Origin: CAZIKB01 sp964539665 | GTDB taxonomy: Bacteria > Zhuqueibacterota > Zhuqueibacteria > Oceanimicrobiales > Oceanimicrobiaceae | Length of the DNA: 13,573 nt | NCBI GenBank assembly: GCA_964539665.1 | Contig: CAZIKB010000150.1 | Coordinates: forward strand, 1-13,573 | Direction: 5' to 3' | Shown here: piece by piece, positions 1-7,091 of the stretch | How the letters are laid out: the number at the start of each line of letters is the position of its first letter | Numbering within the stretch: the first letter of the stretch is position 1 | Notes under the pieces: model-generated | What the model saw: the letters and a program-made list of their open reading frames with translations, nothing else | Databases searched by the model: none | What the model was told of the DNA's origin: nothing | Translations under genes and position numbers: made by a program

Positions 1-82
1 ATACAATCTCTACCGTCAATAAAGTTAATTAGACTATTGATATGTTAATTAGGAAACACTGGTCTAGCACTTAAAAACACAA
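1..82. other. AT-rich sequence downstream of the beta-barrel gene
   Basis: This short stretch lies 3' of the minus-strand gene that ends at 83. It carries the 9-mer GTTAATTAG twice (24-32 and 44-52) and, on the minus strand at 77-70, the string TTTTTAAG. The latter is one base away from the R'' box (TTTTTAAC) predicted for the attC site of the next cassette. No complete attC fold can be drawn because the partner arm is not present. No gene is visible. Confidence 0.4.
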
Positions 83-628
83 TTATAGATTAAAACCTAC
101 GCCACCTCCTAGTATGAAAAGAGGCGAAAAAGTTATATCAGTTGCATCATTTCCACCCGCAGGTTGAGTGAGAAAACCAATATCTACAAAAGGAATAAAT
201 TTGTCCCTGGGAAATTGTGCCTTAAAACTTAAATTTATACCTAATCCGTCACCTGCATCACCCTCATAGCTACGGTAACCAATATATAATGAAGGTATAA
301 GTTCTACTTGTTCTAAATTAAATTTCCATTTCAAAGTAGGACCAAATTCTATCATTGATGTCTCTTCAAATCCGTCGTACCATGGAGAGCCAAAACTGGC
401 AAACAAGCCAATGCCAAAATTATTATTAAATTTCTGCAAGTAATAATCACCTTCTGCTTTTAGAATAACGGCATCACCTATAGAAAAATAACGATCAACT
501 TCTGCAAAATACAGGTTATCAGATTCAAACATATAGGCACCAGAAATTGAGACTTGAACGTTATTTTCAGACTGCGCAAACGAACTGGTATTTATGCATA
601 GCAGAATAAAAAAAATCAATCTCTTCAT
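83..628 (-). CDS. Small exported outer-membrane beta-barrel-like protein
   Basis: A 181-residue protein with a typical Sec signal peptide: Lys-Arg, then a hydrophobic core, then SSFAQ with predicted cleavage after Gln19. The mature part alternates polar and hydrophobic or aromatic residues, with repeated Gly and Tyr (for example IPSLYIGYRSYEG and PLFILGGGVGFNL), and ends in an amphipathic strand. This is the look of an 8-stranded OmpA/OmpW-like outer-membrane barrel; no specific family was recognised. The start is well supported by a Shine-Dalgarno GGAGG at 635-639, six bases before the ATG. It lies immediately 3' of an attC site, on the same strand as the hydrolase cassette, so it is probably the gene of the next integron cassette, whose first bases would be at 664. 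Function is unknown; a structural or porin-like role in the outer membrane is an inference. Confidence 0.8.
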   Translation of the reverse strand: MKRLIFFILLCINTSSFAQSENNVQVSISGAYMFESDNLYFAEVDRYFSIGDAVILKAEGDYYLQKFNNNFGIGLFASFGSPWYDGFEETSMIEFGPTLKWKFNLEQVELIPSLYIGYRSYEGDAGDGLGINLSFKAQFPRDKFIPFVDIGFLTQPAGGNDATDITFSPLFILGGGVGFNL

Positions 629-658
629 AAAATTCCTCCATAGATTAGGTCAATATTT

Positions 659-792
659 TTTTAACGTGTGGCTAAGTTGCCGCAGGCTTGCGGAGCACAG
701 GGCTTTCAGACTCAGCACAACCTTTATGCGGCGTACAAAACTCAAATTGAAGCACAGCCCCCCCTGCGGTCAACTTGAGCCAATTGTTATAG
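659..792 (-). repeat. Integron attC recombination site (134 nt)
   Basis: On the minus strand this reads R'' box CTATAAC (792-786), then L'', an apical region, L', then R' box GTTAAAA (665-659). The arms pair as TAAC 662-665 with GTTA 786-789, a 3-nt unpaired spacer on each side, TGGCT 669-673 with AGCCA 778-782, AAGTTG 674-679 with CAACTT 771-776, and CCGCAGG 680-686 with CCTGCGG 763-769. Two unpaired bases, T770 and G777, lie on the same arm of the plus strand. This matches the extrahelical T and G of the bottom strand of canonical attC sites, which the integron integrase uses for strand choice. The site starts about 35 nt after the stop codon of the hydrolase gene, as in a normal cassette. 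Cleavage is expected between G665 and T664. A plain terminator hairpin would not explain the spacer, the two bulges and the box sequences together. Confidence 0.85.
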
Positions 793-1795
793 TGTTACGT
801 TTATGGCTATGGTAAAATTCTTATTGTTAATTTTTCTCAAGCCATTGAATAACAAACTCATCAAACTGTTCTGGAATCTCTATACTCGGGTTATGTCCGG
901 AATTATCGAATACATGAAAAGTTAAATTGGGAATTTCTTTTTTTATTTCATCCCAAAGCACATAAGGAGCCCAATAATCATGTCGGCCAGAAATGATTAA
1001 AACAGGTGCACTTATTTTATTATATTTAGCGGAATTATCAATATTATTCATTAACACACCCCCAAAATGATTCAGAAAATTCATATTAATCTCTGTATCT
1101 CCCCAAAATTCTGACATATCAAATTTGGGATCAAAACAAAATTTAGGGATATTTGCAGTATAGAACTTAACAAATCTTTGGGTTGGAGTTAGTTCGTCTA
1201 AGTTTAACTGTGAGAATTCATCCATGTTTTTCTTGAGAAGCGTCTTCCTCTCATCCGAAGCAATTGATGCCCAGTATTCCTTTACAGTATCATTATATTT
1301 TTTTGTCGTGAATGGTCTTGATCCAGTTGAAATTGAATAGGATATATTTTCTGGGTATTTCAATGCATATTCGAGAGGTAATGTACTGAACATAGAGTGC
1401 CCGATGACCGAGATTTTATCACAATTAATAGCTTTACGGAGTTTTTCTATATCATCTAAAATCATATCAATAGTTATATCACTAACTGTTGTAGAATCAA
1501 GATGGCTTGGATCAGCGTGGATTAATAAAAATTTTTGTCGAAATTTTTCAGAATAAAGTCTATGACCAAGATTCTCACCGCCTGTAAATGCAACACATGG
1601 TATTCCTTTACCTTCAGCCGTATACTCGAATATTGCATCAGGTATATCTAATAAACCAGAAATTTCTTTTTCCGCACTACATCCAATAATTAAATACAAA
1701 CAAGAAACTAATAAACTGATTTTTCCTAACATGATTATCCTCTCTTAAATCTATGTAATACAAGAAAAAAATGATTTATTTTTTGGCACTATAAC
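665..1795 (-). mobile_element. Integron gene cassette carrying the lipoprotein hydrolase
   Basis: The proposed cassette starts on the minus strand with TTATAGTGCC at 1795, just after G1796, and ends at G665 inside the attC site, giving 1131 bp with a single gene. A circular cassette joins its end to its start, so its R' box would read GTTATAGTG. This is the exact complement of the R'' side CACTATAAC (794-786), nine bases in all. The R' currently present (GTTAAAA) belongs to the following cassette and matches less well, as expected after integration. No integrase gene and no clear attC are visible upstream of 1796, so the array may be a cluster of attC sites lacking an integrase, or the integrase may lie outside the window. 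Confidence 0.72.
827..1732 (-). CDS. Lipoprotein alpha/beta hydrolase
   Basis: A 301-residue alpha/beta-fold hydrolase. The N-terminus is a lipoprotein signal with lipobox IIGC, lipidated at Cys18, so the enzyme is probably anchored to a membrane facing the periplasm. The catalytic triad is visible: nucleophile Ser113 in VIGHSMFS, Asp252 in LIISGRHDYWAP and His280 in VFDNSGHNPSIE. The order and spacing are those of the proline iminopeptidase/haloalkane dehalogenase-like branch, with a helical cap around residues 140-225. The substrate cannot be told from sequence; ester, lactone or small-peptide hydrolysis are all possible. The start is supported by AAGAGAGG at 1739-1746, six bases before the ATG. 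The gene fills an integron cassette, with its attC site directly 3', so it is probably a horizontally mobile accessory gene. Expression may depend on an upstream array promoter or on the 60-nt leader of the cassette. Confidence 0.88.
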   Translation of the reverse strand: MLGKISLLVSCLYLIIGCSAEKEISGLLDIPDAIFEYTAEGKGIPCVAFTGGENLGHRLYSEKFRQKFLLIHADPSHLDSTTVSDITIDMILDDIEKLRKAINCDKISVIGHSMFSTLPLEYALKYPENISYSISTGSRPFTTKKYNDTVKEYWASIASDERKTLLKKNMDEFSQLNLDELTPTQRFVKFYTANIPKFCFDPKFDMSEFWGDTEINMNFLNHFGGVLMNNIDNSAKYNKISAPVLIISGRHDYWAPYVLWDEIKKEIPNLTFHVFDNSGHNPSIEIPEQFDEFVIQWLEKN

Positions 1796-1797
1796 AA
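1787..1797 (-). repeat. Cassette 5' boundary: R'-type core (TTGTTATAGTG)
   Basis: On the minus strand this is TTGTTATAGTG, the exact inverted copy of 784-794 at the other end of the hydrolase cassette. It contains GTTATAG, a fair match to the R' core GTTRRRY, with the expected crossover between G1796 and T1795. Upstream of it, between 1798 and about 2100, I could not find the partner arm of a preceding attC. The site may be an attI-like or degenerate junction. Confidence 0.6.
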
Positions 1798-2149
1798 GTG
1801 AGTATATGGTTTCTAGATATCTTGACAAATGTCATGATATCCGACAATTTATCTATCTTCTAACAGTATAAGCTGTAATTTGTAATGATACCTGTCTTTG
1901 AGCAGACCGCACATCATCCATAGGAAACACCGGATACATCTCAACTCCGACTCAACATAATTATATTTTAAAAAAAGAAATAAAAAGTCAAGCGGCTTGA
2001 AATTTTTCTGTGCTGCAACATCCTTGTTTCTGGATTCAGCTACCTGACTATGCTGCCTTATTTTGTGAAAAATAGTTTTGTGTCTTCACGTATTACTTTG
2101 TGGTTAGGTTTTAAATGACACAAGGTTGTCTTTATTGATTTAGTGTTGG
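1798..2149. other. Non-coding stretch
   Basis: Apart from the palindrome at 1816-1841 this stretch shows no credible open reading frame, tRNA or attC fold. It contains an A-rich run near 1966-1987. It separates the presumed cassette array from the amidohydrolase operon, both on the minus strand. Confidence 0.5.
1816..1841. repeat. 26-bp near-perfect palindrome
   Basis: GATATCTTGACA (1816-1827) and TGTCATGATATC (1830-1841) are inverted repeats with 11 of 12 positions paired around a two-base AA centre. It lies about 85 bp upstream of the hydrolase start codon and 20 bp outside the cassette boundary. There is no T-run after it on either strand, so it is more like a protein-binding site or a cruciform-type site than a terminator. 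Its role is unknown. Confidence 0.55.
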
Positions 2150-2203
2150 AAAACCTTCCGAAGGTTTTTTGATTTACTGTTTATAGTGAACCTTCGGAAG
2201 GTT
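2150..2203 (-). terminator. Two mutually inverted hairpins, probable terminator of the amidohydrolase operon
   Basis: AACCTTCCGAAGGTT at 2152-2166 (extended by A/T pairs to 2150-2168) and AACCTTCGGAAGGTT at 2189-2203 are each a small hairpin and are also exact reverse complements of each other. They can therefore form two separate stems or one long stem with a roughly 20-nt loop. They begin 12 bases after the stop codon of the minus-strand amidohydrolase. On the minus strand the second stem is followed by TTTTCC, a weak T-run. On the plus strand the first stem is followed by six T residues. A terminator for the operon ending at 2215 is the simplest reading; a bidirectional function or a genome-wide intergenic repeat is also possible. 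Confidence 0.6.
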
Positions 2204-2214
2204 ACTTGAGTCAA

Positions 2215-3585
2215 TTATTTTGTGCCATTTGTACCATTTGTCATTTTTAACCGCTCATATTTAGTTTTATACTTTTCGTATAATTGTGTGTGCTTGCTGG
2301 TCAGGTCAATTTTTCTACCCTGAATGAATTCGCCTTCAACTTGAGTCATAATTTCTAAAGGATCGCCATCGGTTACGATCAGTGTGGCATCTTTACCAAC
2401 GTCTAAAGAGCCAACTTGATCGGACACACCAAGTATCTGAGCAGGGTAGAGTGTGACAGCTTTCAGTGCTTCTGCTTTTGGTAGCCCGTATGCCGCCGCA
2501 TTGGCTGCCTGGTAAGGTATATTTCGTACGTTAGAGCTTCCAGCCCGATCTGCAATACAGAAATCTACACCTGCTTCGTATAGTTTTGCAGGAAGAGCAA
2601 AAGGCAAATCATAGTCTTCCCACCTGCGCATTGGAACTCTGTGAATACCAGCAACGATCACCGGAATATTATTTTCTTTGAGCAAATCTGTAACACGCCA
2701 GGCATCATATCCACCGACGAGCACAACATTCAAATCCTCGCCGCTGGCCCAATCAACTGCTGCTTGAATTTGCCTGATTTCGTAGGCATGCAAAAACACC
2801 GGCACCTCTTTTTTAAGTACAGGAATCATTGCTTCCCAGCGTAAATCAGTGTCGTGGTAAGGCACGCCTTTTTGAGATTCTGCTTCCTTTGCTTTTAAAT
2901 AAGCCCTTGCCTCTGCAAAAGCATCGCTTATTTTTTGTAGAGCTTCGTCTCGTCGTTTTAATTGCTCTTCTTTGCTTCTCCTGATCCGTCGTGAGGTTGT
3001 GACACCCATATTTGGCCAATTGATATGTAATCCTACCGGCGCTTTCAGGGTCATATCTTCCCAGGACCAACCGTCCAGCATGACGAGCGCCGAAGTCCCT
3101 GCGATCAATCCACCCTCTGGCACACTCAGGGCCAAAGTGATGCCATTGGCGCGCGCTACAGGAAATAGTTCGCTGTCAGGATTTATAGCCGCTTCTGCCC
3201 GCACACTTGGATTAATATCACCAATCTCGGCCATGTCACGCGTGGCCCGGACTGAGCTTACTTCAACCAAACCCAGGGTAGTATATGCCGCGATCATTCC
3301 TGGATAGATATGTTTGTTCTGAACATTAATTTGTTCTGTGCCCTCTGGCAGTTCTACGTTTGTACCTATGGCGGTTATCTTGCCATCGACAAATACTATG
3401 ACGCCATTTTTAATTGTTGAGCCTGTAACCGTGTGAATAGTGCCGCCAATTAATGCAATCGGGTGATCCTGTTTTGCAGCTGGTATTTGATCCGAGGCGG
3501 CCAGGTTCTTGATGGATAGAAAAACAGTTAACAAGACAACTAAATTCATGTGTATTATGAATTTGAAATTGCTTTTTATTTTCAT
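2215..3585 (-). CDS. Exported amidohydrolase-superfamily protein lacking the HxH metal motif
   Basis: A 456-residue protein with an N-terminal signal peptide or anchor (hydrophobic 9-29, ending NLAAS). It is followed by an imidazolonepropionase-like amidohydrolase fold: beta-rich start ALIGGTIHTVTG (44-55), barrel core, and the closing ALKAVTLYPAQILGVSDQVG and VGKDATLIVTDGDPL. The usual PG-(F/L)-ID-x-HxH motif instead reads PGMIAAYTTLG, with Tyr101 and Thr103 in the histidine positions. A later histidine is kept (His266 in VFLHAYE) and an Asp sits near the usual catalytic place (Asp346 in CIADRAG). Without HxH a normal binuclear metal centre is unlikely, so it may be a non-catalytic partner or use altered chemistry. 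The SD AAAGGAG (3594-3600) supports this start. It follows the 1025-residue amidohydrolase by 90 bp on the same strand, so they are probably one operon. Confidence 0.88.
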   Translation of the reverse strand: MKIKSNFKFIIHMNLVVLLTVFLSIKNLAASDQIPAAKQDHPIALIGGTIHTVTGSTIKNGVIVFVDGKITAIGTNVELPEGTEQINVQNKHIYPGMIAAYTTLGLVEVSSVRATRDMAEIGDINPSVRAEAAINPDSELFPVARANGITLALSVPEGGLIAGTSALVMLDGWSWEDMTLKAPVGLHINWPNMGVTTSRRIRRSKEEQLKRRDEALQKISDAFAEARAYLKAKEAESQKGVPYHDTDLRWEAMIPVLKKEVPVFLHAYEIRQIQAAVDWASGEDLNVVLVGGYDAWRVTDLLKENNIPVIVAGIHRVPMRRWEDYDLPFALPAKLYEAGVDFCIADRAGSSNVRNIPYQAANAAAYGLPKAEALKAVTLYPAQILGVSDQVGSLDVGKDATLIVTDGDPLEIMTQVEGEFIQGRKIDLTSKHTQLYEKYKTKYERLKMTNGTNGTK

Positions 3586-3593
3586 CTTTAAAC

Positions 3594-3600
3594 TCCTTTA
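3594..3600 (-). promoter_or_regulatory. Ribosome binding site of the 456-residue amidohydrolase
   Basis: AAAGGAG on the minus strand, eight bases before the ATG at 3585. It allows independent translation of the second gene of the presumed operon and fixes its start. Confidence 0.7.
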
Positions 3601-3675
3601 GTATCTATATTAAAAAACATGAACTTTGATAATTAGTGTTTACCGCGTATTAATTTGAGTCCACATAACTGTCAT

Positions 3676-6600
3676 TTAATAAGCAGGTCTTCCTTTAGGT
3701 TTACCCGGCGTTTTCCCCTTGCTGCTGGAAGCTAAAACTTTCTGAACGATTCTGGCGCGCTCTGCAGCAATTTGTTGACGCATCTCTAAATCCTTTTCAC
3801 GATCAAAATACTTGCGTCCGTCGATCCAGGTCTGCTCGCACATTGTGTACGTGGAAAGTGGACTGCCATTCCAAACCACGAAATCAGCATCTTTGCCCGG
3901 TTCCAGCGAACCAGTGCGATGATCGATTCCAAGAAGTTTAGCCGAATTCAAAGTTACAAATTTCAGAGCTTCTTCTTCACTTATCCCGCCATATTTCACA
4001 GCTTTCGCCGCTTCCGTGTTTAAGCGTCGGGCCAGCTCATCACTGTCCGACTTTAAAGAGACAACAACGCCGGCATTGTGCATAAGTGCGGCGGCATAAG
4101 GTATGGCATCAATCACTTCAAATTTATAAGCCCACCAGTCGCTGAAGGTCGAAACGCCTACGCCGTTTTGTGCCATAGTTTCAGCAACTTTATATCCTTC
4201 TAAACCATGATCCATTGTGCTTAACTTGAAACCGAAATCTTCGGCAACCCGGATTATCATCAGCATTTCATCCTGCCTGTAAGCATGGCAGTGCACAACT
4301 CGCTTGCCTTGCAGGATTTCTAACAGGCTTTCCAACTCCAAATCGCGGCGGGGAGGGATCGCCGTCTTTTTATTTCTAAGAGTATTATATTTTGCCCACT
4401 CTTTTTCATAATCCTGCGCAGCTTTTAAGCGGTCACGAATAATTTGTTCAACTCCCATTCGTGTGTCAGGATAGCGGTTATTGTTGGGTGAGCGTGATCG
4501 TTTGACATTCTCCCCTAATGCAAACTTTTGACCAGCAGGTGCATCTTTAATGATTAAATCCTCAGGCTTCTTTACGCCCCAGCGCAGTTTGATTATGGAG
4601 TTCTGTCCACCTATGGGATTCGCAGAGCCATGAAGTTGATTGAGTGAAGTTAATCCTCCTGCCAATTCTCTGTATATTGAAATGTCATAATTGTCTATAA
4701 CATCCACGGTGCGTGTTTCCGAAGTTATGGCCTGAGTGCCTTCATTTATCGAACTTAATCCTGTATGGGAGTGGGAGTCAATGATTCCCGGAGTAACGTG
4801 CTTTCCTTTCGCGTCAATAATCAGAGCATCTGATGGCGCTTTTAAATTTTCGCCAATTTGGGTGATCTTGTCCCGTGTGATTAGCATTTCAGCGTTTGTG
4901 AGTTTACCTTGTGGGCCGCTTGTCCAGATAGTTGCATTGCGCACCAATATGTGCTTTGGCTGCTCTGGCGGCTGGGAAAATCCAAAGGCACCTGGCGGAC
5001 TCAATGGAGCTTTAGCAGGCTTTTGCGCGACAGCCGGTTTTCTTTTTGCCGCGGATTTTTCCGGTTCTATGGATTCCTGCCATTCTGCACGCCATTTAAA
5101 CCACCTGCCATCTGGCATTTCGCCCTGACCAGATATTTGCTTGTCTGCAACAGCGCCCGACATCCTGATAACACCTGCAAATCCTAAATCTTTTCCAGGA
5201 AATGACATGGACAGACGTTTACGATTGAGAACAACCTTTTTCATATTTATGGTAGTGGTGTCTTTTAGCAGCGAGCCCTTTAAGCTTGACGCTTCACCTT
5301 TTAAGGCAAGCTCCAGTTTAACAGGGTCTGCTTCAGGTATTGTGAACGTCATGGTCCATTTACCGGCAGGTTCAAACTCAGGTTTCTTATTAACCTGAAA
5401 TCGATTGCCATCAATCCATACATCCAGAATTTTTGTTTTTTCTTTAAAGAGATTGCCATTAGTGATGACCAAATGACCGAGTTTTCCGGAGTCAACAGTT
5501 CCGAGTTGTTTATCTAAGCCTAAAAGGCTAGCCGGTGTGGTCGTCAAAGCTGAAAGCGCAGCCTCTTCGGGCAATCCCCGTTCAATAGACTGCCGCACAC
5601 GCTGGTGAAAATCCGCGGGTTTCTTGAGATTTGCTGATGTTAGTGTGAATTGTATTCCTGCATCCTGCAAATGTTTTGGGTTCTGCGGAGCTGCATCCCA
5701 ATGACTTAAATCCATCAAATCAACATTTAAGGCTTCTTCGGGTGTCTCAACTTCCGGTGCTTCAGGGAAATTAACTGGTAGAATTACCGGCAAACCAGTT
5801 TTTTTAATCAGATCAAGTTGGCGGTATTCATATCCGCTGCCCAACACCCAGGAATTCAATCCAAATTCTTTGGCTACTTTTGCTGCTCGAAGAAAGTTTA
5901 AATCATCTTCAACTGCAAATAATACCGGCTGCTGGTTTCCCACAACCATTTTTAATGCTGCTAGAGCGTCATTTGATTCAGGCCTGGTTTGACCATTTGG
6001 ATTTAAAGAATAAGCCTGATGGGCTTTTTGGTACCATTGGGCGTCTAAAAAGGTCTGCCGAATTAGAGCAATTACTCCCATTTGTGAACTCGGATAGGTT
6101 CGACTTCTAAAGTCGCCTGAACTTTTAAAATTTACATTTTGCACGACATTGTTCTTCAGGAGTTGTTCACCTGGTGGGTTATCACCAAGACTCACAACAG
6201 CTCCCGAACCACTAAAAATACCTTTATCAGGTAACACTAATGCCGCGGTAAAACCCAGGGCTCGGAGTTTTTTAAAATCATCCTTTCCTGGTTGCAAATT
6301 ATCCAGCACTTTTACTTCTGAACGAACATTAGAATTCCAGTGTTCTGCCCCTTTTCTTTGGCTGGTTGTGGGCGTGCTTGCTGGAGTTTGCTGGCCTGGC
6401 TGACCTGGCATTCTCTTCTCTTTGGGCAGTCCAACATGGGAGTACGATTCAATTAATCCCGCATAAATGGTCATACCTGAATAATCCCAAATGCGGGCGT
6501 CTGCTGGAGGAGTAACCTGGGCACCAACCGCTTCAATTCGGCCGTCTCGTAGAACGATTGTGCCTTTCTCAATTACACGACCAGGAGCTTGTACTATTCT

Positions 6601-6753
6601 GGCGTTAGTTAAAGCATGAACTTGCGGGGTGTTTTCCCGAATCCCTTCAATGGGTTTGGTCTGCGCCCATCCCTGTGCAAAATAAGTTAACAAAACTGAG
6701 CCGACTATTAGTATTAGAAATACTATGTTTTTATTCTTAGTATAAGAACGCAT
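3676..6753 (-). CDS. Exported two-domain amidohydrolase fusion (inactive-type N half, metal-site C half)
   Basis: A 1025-residue exported protein; signal peptide 1-31 (KNK, a hydrophobic stretch, then GWAQ). Residues about 42-455 form a first amidohydrolase domain whose HxH motif reads IESYSHVGL: Tyr104 replaces the first His and His106 is kept. Residues about 462-564 are beta-rich (PAGKWTMTF to DGRWFKWRAEWQ), resembling a small calycin-like insert domain. A Lys/Ala/Pro-rich linker spans about 565-600. Residues about 601-1000 form a second amidohydrolase domain with an intact site: His661 and His663 (PGIIDSHSHTG), His821 and His823 (VVHCHAY), His849 (MDHG) and Asp903/Asp905 (KSDSDE). The C-terminus is basic. 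The likely role is metal-dependent hydrolysis of a C-N or related bond in the periplasm or at the surface; the substrate is unknown. The start is set by a strong SD at 6761-6767. Divergent from the M55 peptidase gene; first gene of the presumed operon with the 456-residue protein. Confidence 0.92.
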   Translation of the reverse strand: MRSYTKNKNIVFLILIVGSVLLTYFAQGWAQTKPIEGIRENTPQVHALTNARIVQAPGRVIEKGTIVLRDGRIEAVGAQVTPPADARIWDYSGMTIYAGLIESYSHVGLPKEKRMPGQPGQQTPASTPTTSQRKGAEHWNSNVRSEVKVLDNLQPGKDDFKKLRALGFTAALVLPDKGIFSGSGAVVSLGDNPPGEQLLKNNVVQNVNFKSSGDFRSRTYPSSQMGVIALIRQTFLDAQWYQKAHQAYSLNPNGQTRPESNDALAALKMVVGNQQPVLFAVEDDLNFLRAAKVAKEFGLNSWVLGSGYEYRQLDLIKKTGLPVILPVNFPEAPEVETPEEALNVDLMDLSHWDAAPQNPKHLQDAGIQFTLTSANLKKPADFHQRVRQSIERGLPEEAALSALTTTPASLLGLDKQLGTVDSGKLGHLVITNGNLFKEKTKILDVWIDGNRFQVNKKPEFEPAGKWTMTFTIPEADPVKLELALKGEASSLKGSLLKDTTTINMKKVVLNRKRLSMSFPGKDLGFAGVIRMSGAVADKQISGQGEMPDGRWFKWRAEWQESIEPEKSAAKRKPAVAQKPAKAPLSPPGAFGFSQPPEQPKHILVRNATIWTSGPQGKLTNAEMLITRDKITQIGENLKAPSDALIIDAKGKHVTPGIIDSHSHTGLSSINEGTQAITSETRTVDVIDNYDISIYRELAGGLTSLNQLHGSANPIGGQNSIIKLRWGVKKPEDLIIKDAPAGQKFALGENVKRSRSPNNNRYPDTRMGVEQIIRDRLKAAQDYEKEWAKYNTLRNKKTAIPPRRDLELESLLEILQGKRVVHCHAYRQDEMLMIIRVAEDFGFKLSTMDHGLEGYKVAETMAQNGVGVSTFSDWWAYKFEVIDAIPYAAALMHNAGVVVSLKSDSDELARRLNTEAAKAVKYGGISEEEALKFVTLNSAKLLGIDHRTGSLEPGKDADFVVWNGSPLSTYTMCEQTWIDGRKYFDREKDLEMRQQIAAERARIVQKVLASSSKGKTPGKPKGRPAY

Positions 6754-6760
6754 AAACGTA

Positions 6761-6767
6761 CCTCCTT
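6761..6767 (-). promoter_or_regulatory. Strong ribosome binding site of the fused amidohydrolase
   Basis: AAGGAGG on the minus strand, seven bases before the ATG at 6753. It is the strongest Shine-Dalgarno sequence in the window, suggesting efficient translation of the fusion protein. Confidence 0.85.
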
Positions 6768-7078
6768 TTAAAATTATATTGAATTAATGGTTTAAATTGA
6801 AAGGACATTTTTATTTCAACACTTGTCTGTGTGCTTCCGGGACCGTTAGCGTTATTAACTTGCTCCAGGTTAAACGTCTTGATTGCCAGAGAAGATAAAT
6901 TGGAAATGTTAAAATTAATTCGCAAATATAGAGTTTTAATTATAAAACATCAAGCTATTTTTTACGGGTTAATTATCACCAAACAGAAATTATATCTTGA
7001 TTTAAAAATATAATGTTCTAATTTTAGTAAGAACGGTGTATTTCCAATTCAGAATTTAAAAGTTTGATATTCAAAACC
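6768..7078. promoter_or_regulatory. Divergent intergenic region between the amidohydrolase operon and the M55 peptidase
   Basis: About 310 bp of AT-rich DNA between two divergent genes, so it should carry promoters for both directions. Short open frames occur on both strands but have no ribosome binding sites or recognisable protein content. I could not assign a -35/-10 or Bacteroidota-type promoter with confidence, and no operator palindrome stands out. Confidence 0.5.
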
Positions 7079-7091
7079 GGGAGAAATTGTG

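Noticed and set aside
24..52. Direct repeats GTTAATTAG (24-32, 44-52) as integrase or iteron sites
   Set aside because: Two short AT-rich copies at the window edge are too little to support a function.
594..815. Plus-strand 73-codon open frame across the attC region
   Set aside because: It overlaps the start of the beta-barrel gene and the attC hairpin, its translation has no domain-like character, and it has no ribosome binding site.
1798..1880. A second attC site directly upstream of the hydrolase cassette
   Set aside because: The palindrome at 1816-1841 is in the right area, but no R'' box or complementary L'' arm could be found on its far side.
2641..6403. Several plus-strand open frames opposite the amidohydrolase genes
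   Set aside because: They are antisense to long, well-supported coding regions and their products have no domain features.
6737..7013. Short open frames between the divergent amidohydrolase and M55 genes
   Set aside because: They lie on both strands in AT-rich DNA, have no ribosome binding site, and one overlaps the amidohydrolase start.
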